From an uncultured Porphyromonas sp. (GTDB lineage Bacteria; Bacteroidota; Bacteroidia; Bacteroidales; Porphyromonadaceae), in contig CABUDK010000006.1 of the NCBI GenBank assembly GCA_902490315.1, positions 1-40,138 on the forward strand: a stretch of 40,138 nucleotides of DNA, read 5' to 3'. Made by a program: the position numbers and the translations under genes. Shown here in pieces: positions 34,596 through 40,138 of the stretch (its first letter is position 1; every line of letters starts with the position of its first letter). The notes under the pieces were generated by a model. The model did not search any database. It was not told the origin of the DNA and saw nothing but the letters and a program-made list of their open reading frames with translations.

Positions 34596-34633
34596 CGAGG
34601 GAGACCACCGACTGTGTGCGGTGATCTCCCTCG
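34596..34633 (-). terminator. Hairpin terminator of the 1499-residue repeat-protein gene
   Basis: CGAGGGAGACCACCG (34596-34610) pairs with CGGTGATCTCCCTCG (34619-34633). The single mismatch becomes G-U in minus-strand RNA, so it fits termination of the gene ending at 34671, 37 bp away. Confidence 0.7.
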
Positions 34634-34670
34634 CGAAGTGATAAGGTCCTAATGGACCGTCGTTATAGTC

Positions 34671-37600
34671 TTACTTGACGATGCGCGTCGTGTAGTTGCC
34701 GACGAGTACGATGTAACCACCGGCAGGTAGTGCGCTGATGTCAAGGGCGTGCTCCGTGCTCGAGAGCAGTAGCTGACCCGTGTAGTCGTAGAGACGTACC
34801 TCAGTACCCTCAGTAGCACCAGTCACCTCAAGACGTGTACCACCGTTGGTCACGTAAGCGACGATCTGGTTCTGTGTCAGCTGCTCGACAGCTCCACCCA
34901 GCTTGAAGGTTGCCTTGATCGTGGTAGCCTCCGTGACTGTAAAGCTGTACTTGAAGCCACCGCCAGTTAGGTTGACGAGAGCTGCATCACCAGCCTTGAT
35001 CGTAGTATTGTTGACCTGGAGTGTCTCCAGCTCATACTTAGCTGCAGGCTTCACCTCGACATACATCTTGGTGTTCACAGCCACAGCTGTACCACTCTCG
35101 ACAGCTGTACCATTCTCCTTGTAGAGCTTTACGGTACCAGCCTCTGCACTTGGCAGTACAGGCGCTACAGTGACAGCGTACTCAACAGGCTTGGTAGACT
35201 TAAAGGTCACCTTGACGTTGGTATCCTTCATGAGCGTGACGTAGTAGTAGTCTTTACCATATGTAGAGACGGGCTCGCCATTGACTCGCCACTCATCGAT
35301 CTCGTAGTTCTCATCAGGCGTTGCTTGGACTCTGATCATCGTACCAGCTGCGATCTTGGCGCCACTCTCGATGGGCTCCATGTCAACCGTAGCCGTTACC
35401 GTACCACCCTTACCAGCCTCAAAGGTGAAGGTGTAGTCCTCATTAGGTACCTCCTTCTTGCTAAAAGTAGCTAGAACTGTAGCATCACCCTTTACGGTGA
35501 ATTTGTAGACAGTACCCTCTCCTGAGAGAGATGCTGCAGGGACAGCCTCCCCATTATTCGTATAGGTTACTTGGTATGCATCAGAGAGGAGAGTTGCTGT
35601 GAACGTTACAACCGTACCGATAGGCAGATCCTTGGTGTCACCGTCAAATATGGAGCGAACCATATCAGCACCGGGTTCCTTATAGTTACCAAAAATAAAG
35701 CCTCCCGTACCCTCTACCTTAAAGGTAACCTTAGCCTTGTCGGTAGGCTCTGGAGTAGTCTTCTTGGAGAAGAGGGCTTGTATAGAAGCATCCTCATTAG
35801 CCCTAAAGGTGTAGACAAGACCATCCTCTGAGAGAGCCTCTTCGGGAACGATGTCACCATTGTTCATGTAGACCACCTGATAGCCCGGCGTATAGATCAT
35901 AGCCTTTAGCGTGACGACACTACCTACTGGTATATCATCTTCTCCGTATATACTTTGAGACTCATCAGGTCTATCGGGGGCGACATACTTCGTTGTGATA
36001 TATCCGAGTGCACTGTCGAATTCAACCTTTACATGGACTGTCTCATACTGTGGAGTATCCTTCTTCTTCTGGATCTTTGCAACTATAGTTGTATAGCCAT
36101 CTACCGTGAAGGTGTAAGAATTCTTACCCTCAGAACCTGGGACGACCTCATCGTCACTATCAATCCAGTGCTTGACCTCGTAGCCTTCGTCAGGTGTTAC
36201 GGTCAGCACGACTTCTGTGCCAACAGCAAGCTCATCACCACTTTCGAAGGGTTTCCCATTTGCCGTGCCAGTGATCGTAGCATGATCACCGCAGCTGTAT
36301 GAGACTTCAAAAGTCTTAGCCTTGAGGACTGGCTTTACCGTGATATCGCTCGTGACTTTGATCGTCTTATTGTTGGGGTACTGACCTTCTTCTAGCTCCT
36401 GACGCTGGTCATTGATCAGCCAGTAGTCCATTTTGTAGCCCTTCTTAGGAACTACCGCAAAGGTTACATCAGATCCAGACTCTACGGACATACCATCTCT
36501 TATCAGTATCTGCTTACCCTCACTATTAACAGTGTATGCCATTAGCATACCCTGCTTAGCATCAGGACTTACCATCGTGATCTTATACATGGTAGGCTGT
36601 GGAGCAGCCGTCTTCTTAGTTCTGGCAAATACATCTGCAGGACCTTCTACCGTGAAGGAGTAAGTGGTCAGACCCTTAGTACCCTCGATAGGATTATTGT
36701 CTGCATCTGCCCAGTGCATAATCTCATAGCCATCTTCAAGTGTTACGGTCAGCACGATCTTTGTGCCAGCTGCAAACTTGTCACCACTTGTGAAGGGCTT
36801 ATCATCTGCCGTACCTGTGATCGTAGCATGCTTGCCACAGTCGTACTTGATTGCAAAGGTCTCTGCAGGAGTCTCACTCTTCTTGAGGACTGGCTCTACC
36901 TTGAGATCGCTCTCGAGGGTGATGTTGAGCGGATTGCTCATCTTGTCAGACTTGACATCATTGATCTTCCAGTAGTCAAGCTCGTAGCCCTCCTCAGGAT
37001 TTACCTGGAAGGTAAGCTTTGTGCCTTCCTCTAGCTCCGTGACCGCCTCTGTGAGCAGACGATCCTCTTGAATCTCTGCATCATGGTAAGAAGCGATCAA
37101 GGCACCCTGCGTAGCATCAGGCTGTACCATCGTTACCGTGTACATCGTAGGCTCTGGAGCGGTCTTAGACATGAGGATAGGCTCTACCTTGAGATTGCCC
37201 TCCACCTTGCGTGTAAGCTGGTTAGGATTGCCTGCGCTAGGATCCACACGCTGATCATTGATCAGCCAGTAATACATCTCGTAGTCCGTAGCGGGCTCTA
37301 CTGAGAAGAAGATCTCTGTTCCTGCCGTTGCTTTGAACTCGCCCTTATAGGTCTTATCGCCTACATGAGCCGTCAGAGTACCTTGTCCCTCTTGAGGCTG
37401 AACCATCGTGATCGTATACTCGACGGCTGCGGCACCCTTCTTCTTAACGATAGGCGTTACCGTGATACCGGTTGCATCCTCAACGGAGACAGCTTTCGTA
37501 TTAGGGTCATCATAAGGTTCAATCGTCTGAGTCTCATCATTGACCTTCCAGGAAACTACTTCATAACCTTCATCAGGCGTTGCCACGAAGCTAACAGTCG

Positions 37601-39170
37601 CACCAACAGGTACCTCGTCACCATCAGCGACTGAGACAGGCTCTTCTTTGTCTTCGTCATAGTAGGAGGCAGATATCGTACCATGCTCTACTCCCTGCTC
37701 ATCCTGAGGATTATTCATCGTGATCTTGCCCTTTTCAACAGGATCTGTACCTGGATCGGGATTCAACTCGTCCTTCTTCATGACAGGAGCGACCTTGACA
37801 TTTTCCGTTAGTACGATGGTAAGAGGGCTGCTCAGGTCGTCAGATTTAACGTCATTGACCATCCAGTAGTCTAGCTTCCAGCCTGTATTAGCATCTGCGT
37901 AGAACAAAATCTTTGTGTTCTCAGGATAGCTTGTTCCACTCTCAACCTTCGATCCATCCTCTGTAGTAGCGGAGAAGTAACCCTGCTCTGCAGGTATACT
38001 GCCTAGCGTTACCGTGTACTTCGTAGGCTGTGGAGCAGCCTTAGCCTTAGCAACAGCTGATAGCGTGACAGGACCCTTAACTATATAGTAAAGCATTCCA
38101 TTCGTTGAAGGCGTTTCCACACCATCAACGAGGAAGTGATCTAGCTCATATCCTTCGTTAAAGGTAGCAGAGATACGAAGCTGAGTGTCAGCAGGGACCT
38201 CATCACCACTCTGTACTTTAGTCGAGAGATAAGAGATACCGTACTCCACATTTAGAGTACCGTGCTCAAACGGCGTGATGGTGACGATACACGGCTGTAC
38301 CTTCTCTATGACCGCTGCGATGGTCATATCAGAGTTAGCGGTTTCGAGTATACGAGGGAGTTTTAGATTGGTAGGTACCTTCTTATTACCATTGATGAGG
38401 AAGTGCTTGAACTGATACCCAGAGTTTACAGTAGCGCTGATATCCAGTGAAGCACGTGCGTTAACACGAGAACCTGAGTTTACTACTGCAGATGGATAGC
38501 CGCTCTTTACCGTAAGCGTGCCACCCTCAGGCTGCTCATAGGTGACTAAGTAGCCAGATGCTGGAGGGTTTAAGCTCTTGAGCTTGACAGAAACCTCGAC
38601 ATCCTTCGTTACCTGATAGTATTTGCTATAGCGTGTAAACTGACTGGTAGAGGGCGCTATCTTCTGCCCATCTATGAGCCAATAATCGATGTCATAGCCT
38701 TTAGCAGGCGTTACCGCCATTCCAATCTGAGTACCCGAATCAACTTTGTCTCCCGACGTAAGTTCCTTGCTAGTCTTCATGTTTGTCACTCCCAGAGTTC
38801 CACCTTCTGTAGGCTGCGTGATAGTGACGGTGCAGGGAGTAGCTGGGACGACCTTGGCAGAGATGGTCATATTGCCTTCAACCTTCTCATTAGCAGTCGA
38901 AGTGAACGGCTTTTCGACCCCATTGATGATGTAATGCGTGACAGAGTATCCATCTTCAGGGGTAATCCCGATGGCTAGAGTGGTGTTTTTATCAACCAAG
39001 TCCCCGCTTATTACCTTATGGAGTGACGGGAAGGTCCCGTAGAACACCGTAATGGTGGCATGCTCCACCTGATTGATGGTTATTGTGCACTGTTCTGTCT
39101 GCGCCTGCGCCACAAAGGGCATCAGCAGAAAAGCACCCAACAACGCCAAAATAGATAACATTCGTTTCAT
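34671..39170 (-). CDS. Large secreted protein of about 15 InlB-B-like repeat modules with a T9SS sorting domain
   Basis: This 1499-residue protein has a signal peptide (residues 1-23, ending FVAQAQ). About 15 modules of 70-95 residues follow. Each begins with a strand like YTVTMVQPDATQGAL, continues with SGDEVPVGTxVxxxVTPDEGYE-type patterns, and ends at YWLINDQR or HWIDSD lines. This is the divergent InlB B-repeat / listeria-bacteroides repeat pattern of surface proteins. Modules 9 and 11 (CGDHATITGTANGKPFESGD) and 12 and 13 are especially alike, suggesting recent duplication. The last 75 residues (VRLYDYTGQLLLSSTEH, then ALPAGGYIVLVGNY) are a type A T9SS sorting domain. It is probably a stalk-like surface or released protein with adhesive function (inference). 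It is transcribed alone. Confidence 0.85.
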   Translation of the reverse strand: MKRMLSILALLGAFLLMPFVAQAQTEQCTITINQVEHATITVFYGTFPSLHKVISGDLVDKNTTLAIGITPEDGYSVTHYIINGVEKPFTSTANEKVEGNMTISAKVVPATPCTVTITQPTEGGTLGVTNMKTSKELTSGDKVDSGTQIGMAVTPAKGYDIDYWLIDGQKIAPSTSQFTRYSKYYQVTKDVEVSVKLKSLNPPASGYLVTYEQPEGGTLTVKSGYPSAVVNSGSRVNARASLDISATVNSGYQFKHFLINGNKKVPTNLKLPRILETANSDMTIAAVIEKVQPCIVTITPFEHGTLNVEYGISYLSTKVQSGDEVPADTQLRISATFNEGYELDHFLVDGVETPSTNGMLYYIVKGPVTLSAVAKAKAAPQPTKYTVTLGSIPAEQGYFSATTEDGSKVESGTSYPENTKILFYADANTGWKLDYWMVNDVKSDDLSSPLTIVLTENVKVAPVMKKDELNPDPGTDPVEKGKITMNNPQDEQGVEHGTISASYYDEDKEEPVSVADGDEVPVGATVSFVATPDEGYEVVSWKVNDETQTIEPYDDPNTKAVSVEDATGITVTPIVKKKGAAAVEYTITMVQPQEGQGTLTAHVGDKTYKGEFKATAGTEIFFSVEPATDYEMYYWLINDQRVDPSAGNPNQLTRKVEGNLKVEPILMSKTAPEPTMYTVTMVQPDATQGALIASYHDAEIQEDRLLTEAVTELEEGTKLTFQVNPEEGYELDYWKINDVKSDKMSNPLNITLESDLKVEPVLKKSETPAETFAIKYDCGKHATITGTADDKPFTSGDKFAAGTKIVLTVTLEDGYEIMHWADADNNPIEGTKGLTTYSFTVEGPADVFARTKKTAAPQPTMYKITMVSPDAKQGMLMAYTVNSEGKQILIRDGMSVESGSDVTFAVVPKKGYKMDYWLINDQRQELEEGQYPNNKTIKVTSDITVKPVLKAKTFEVSYSCGDHATITGTANGKPFESGDELAVGTEVVLTVTPDEGYEVKHWIDSDDEVVPGSEGKNSYTFTVDGYTTIVAKIQKKKDTPQYETVHVKVEFDSALGYITTKYVAPDRPDESQSIYGEDDIPVGSVVTLKAMIYTPGYQVVYMNNGDIVPEEALSEDGLVYTFRANEDASIQALFSKKTTPEPTDKAKVTFKVEGTGGFIFGNYKEPGADMVRSIFDGDTKDLPIGTVVTFTATLLSDAYQVTYTNNGEAVPAASLSGEGTVYKFTVKGDATVLATFSKKEVPNEDYTFTFEAGKGGTVTATVDMEPIESGAKIAAGTMIRVQATPDENYEIDEWRVNGEPVSTYGKDYYYVTLMKDTNVKVTFKSTKPVEYAVTVAPVLPSAEAGTVKLYKENGTAVESGTAVAVNTKMYVEVKPAAKYELETLQVNNTTIKAGDAALVNLTGGGFKYSFTVTEATTIKATFKLGGAVEQLTQNQIVAYVTNGGTRLEVTGATEGTEVRLYDYTGQLLLSSTEHALDISALPAGGYIVLVGNYTTRIVK

Positions 39171-39365
39171 AAGCGTATGTATTTAAGTGTAAGTGATTAA
39201 TATATCTTCGTGTGTTTAGTAGATGAAGAGGAAAAGGTGAGTAGGGGGCTGAGGTACTCCAAAGGCACCTATCTCTCTTCACGGGGCTAAGGTAATAAAA
39301 AAACAAGACCTAAGCAAATAATGTAGAATATCCCCAATCTCCCTTCGAAGTCCCCAACATCACCT

Positions 39366-39577
39366 CCGGGGCAGCCAAAATTTCTTCGGAGGAATTTGGA
39401 AATTTCCAGCGAACTATTTCGAGATTTCTTCGGAGGTATTTCGGATTTTTTCGGAAGAATCAAATGAACCTTCGGAAGAATCAAACGATAAGTCCGAAGA
39501 ATTTTTTCGTCCCTCCGAGGGAAATGAAAAATATCCACGGAAGAAATCCCCAAATAGCTCCGAAGAAATCAAAAAGT
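39366..39577 (+). repeat. Copy D of the intergenic repeat with tandem 21-bp units
   Basis: Two 21-bp units lie at 39460-39480 and 39481-39501, followed by CCCTCCGAGGG, GAAATGAAAAATATCC and CTCCGAAGAAATC. Upstream are extra TTTCTTCGGAGG pieces (39388 and 39425). Unlike the other copies, this one lies between two divergently oriented genes and not at an operon end. The rest of 39171-39365 shows no gene and no clear promoter for the repeat-protein gene. Confidence 0.8.
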
Positions 39578-39605
39578 AGTCGTATCAAAGCAATACGAGT
39601 AACGA

Positions 39606-39750
39606 TTTGTAGGGACGCACGGCTAGTGTCTAGCGGGAAGGCGTCCGTTGTGTCAAAGGTTACAGCGTCAAGTTTGTATCAACTGTTACTGCGTTGTGGT
39701 TTTGACGGGGACGGACGCCCTCCGACTCGACACTTCCGTGCGTCCCTACA
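39606..39750. repeat. MITE-like inverted-repeat element (TTTGTAGGG family), copy 2
   Basis: It begins TTTGTAGGGACGCACGG and ends CCGTGCGTCCCTACA, inverted ends like those at 25373-25496. The interior GCGTCCGTTGTGT and TTACAGCGTCAAGTT match the reverse complement of that copy, so the two are the same element in opposite orientation, about 14.2 kb apart. No coding content is credible. Confidence 0.72.
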
Positions 39751-40018
39751 GGGCGCAGTGAAATGGTCGATGGGGGAGGGCACGTTTCGCTGTACTACAA
39801 CGGACGCACAGACCGTGCGTCCCTACAAATCGTTACTCGTTGGGTCGTTACACGTCAACTGTTACTGCGTCGTGGTTTTGACGGGAACGGACGCACAGAC
39901 CGTGCGTCCCTACAGGAGTCGTCTCTGCGTGTCCCTACGACGGGCTACACGTCTTGCTGTACTACAACGGACGCACAGACCGTGCGTCCCTACAAATCGT
40001 TACTCGTTGGGTCGTTAC
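39681..40018. repeat. Mosaic of direct repeats derived from the TTTGTAGGG element
   Basis: Identical 63-bp copies lie at 39789-39851 and 39956-40018. They contain the palindrome GGACGCACAGACCGTGCGTC and TACTCGTTGGGTCGTTAC. A second pair, 39681-39718 and 39857-39894, is alike over 38 bp with two differences. A third palindrome copy lies at 39886-39915. The block looks like repeated partial duplications or insertions of one element, directly upstream of the ilvE promoter. Confidence 0.7.
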
Positions 40019-40053
40019 CCGTCGGGTCATTACACAATACCAAATAAAATAGG

Positions 40054-40061
40054 TATCTTTG
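40054..40061 (+). promoter_or_regulatory. -7 box of the gene at the right edge
   Basis: Plus-strand TATCTTTG fits TAnnTTTG. It lies 54 bp upstream of the ATG at 40116, with no clear -33 element. It is just downstream of the repeat mosaic. Confidence 0.5.
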
Positions 40062-40115
40062 TGGACGAATCATTTACTACGGACTTTACTAACAACTTTA
40101 TTACCTATATATAGT

Positions 40116-40138
40116 ATGAAGAATTTGGACTGGTCATC
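40116..40138 (+). CDS. ilvE: First codons of a probable branched-chain amino acid aminotransferase
   Basis: Only seven codons are visible, reading MKNLDWS. Bacteroidota branched-chain aminotransferases often start MK-[ED/N]-[IL]-DW-S, which suggests ilvE, but such a short match can mislead. The ATG is 54 bp after a good -7 box, supporting a real gene start. The remainder is outside the window. Confidence 0.45.

Noticed and set aside
39789..40018. Possible CRISPR-like array
   Set aside because: Only two identical copies with palindromic element-derived content, no regular spacers, and no cas genes in the window.
39464..40114. 216-residue plus-strand open frame
   Set aside because: It crosses repeat copy D, the MITE-like element and the direct-repeat mosaic, and its repeats mirror the DNA repeats; it also overlaps the ilvE promoter.

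Overview
The window looks like a chromosomal segment of a Bacteroidota bacterium, most likely Porphyromonas (an asaccharolytica/uenonis-like species is my guess). The evidence is a fused lpxC-fabZ gene, DUF4230 and DUF4374 proteins, -7 boxes of the TAnnTTTG type, an rnfBCDGEA operon led by an rseC-like gene, secreted proteins with type IX secretion (T9SS) C-terminal sorting domains, and a PorT-like T9SS protein. Nearly all genes are on the minus strand. The exceptions are porT and a gene fragment at the right edge. No CRISPR array, phage, plasmid or intact insertion sequence is visible.

Layout. 1-292: 5' part of a SlyD/FKBP-type isomerase gene. 4952 down to 520: an apparent operon of three exported proteins (Big2 lipoprotein, propeller-like protein, leucine-rich-repeat protein) ending in a strong hairpin. 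7978 down to 5365: upp plus a U32-family (RlhA-like) gene. 8069-8833: porT on the plus strand. 11891 down to 8976: a serpin lipoprotein and a lipoprotein built from three copies of an unrecognised module. 19448 down to 12384: pyrF-lpxD-lpxC/fabZ-lpxA-nnr and two DUF4230 genes, covering pyrimidine synthesis, early lipid A synthesis and NAD(P)HX repair. 20413-19781: rplY. 24947-21026: a TonB-dependent receptor with a DUF4374 lipoprotein, probably metal or haem related. 25238-25154: tRNA-Ser(UGA) with its own promoter and terminator. 31723 down to 25543: rseC-rnfB-C-D-G-E-A, an ion-translocating electron-transport complex with an enlarged RnfG. 34149 down to 31840: a GH3 lipoprotein and a PLP-fold aminotransferase that lacks its Schiff-base lysine. 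39170-34671: a 1499-residue secreted protein of about 15 repeated modules. 40116-end: the first codons of a probable ilvE.

The most unusual non-coding content is three families of dispersed intergenic repeats. (1) A roughly 200-bp element with tandem 21-bp units around TTCGG/CCGAA occurs four times in the same orientation (5151, 12144, 20709, 39366). Three of the four copies lie 25-120 bp beyond the last stop codon of a transcription unit. (2) A MITE-like element with TTTGTAGGG ends occurs at 25373 and, in opposite orientation, at 39606, followed there by a mosaic of partial copies. (3) A 171-bp element with GACTGTTGCA inverted ends lies at 34414.

The best leads for something undescribed are the 21-bp-unit repeat family, the lysine-less aminotransferase, the two-domain RnfG, and the modular lipoprotein family shared by the 3693-4952 and 8976-10436 genes. 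All identifications are from reading the sequence; no database search was run.
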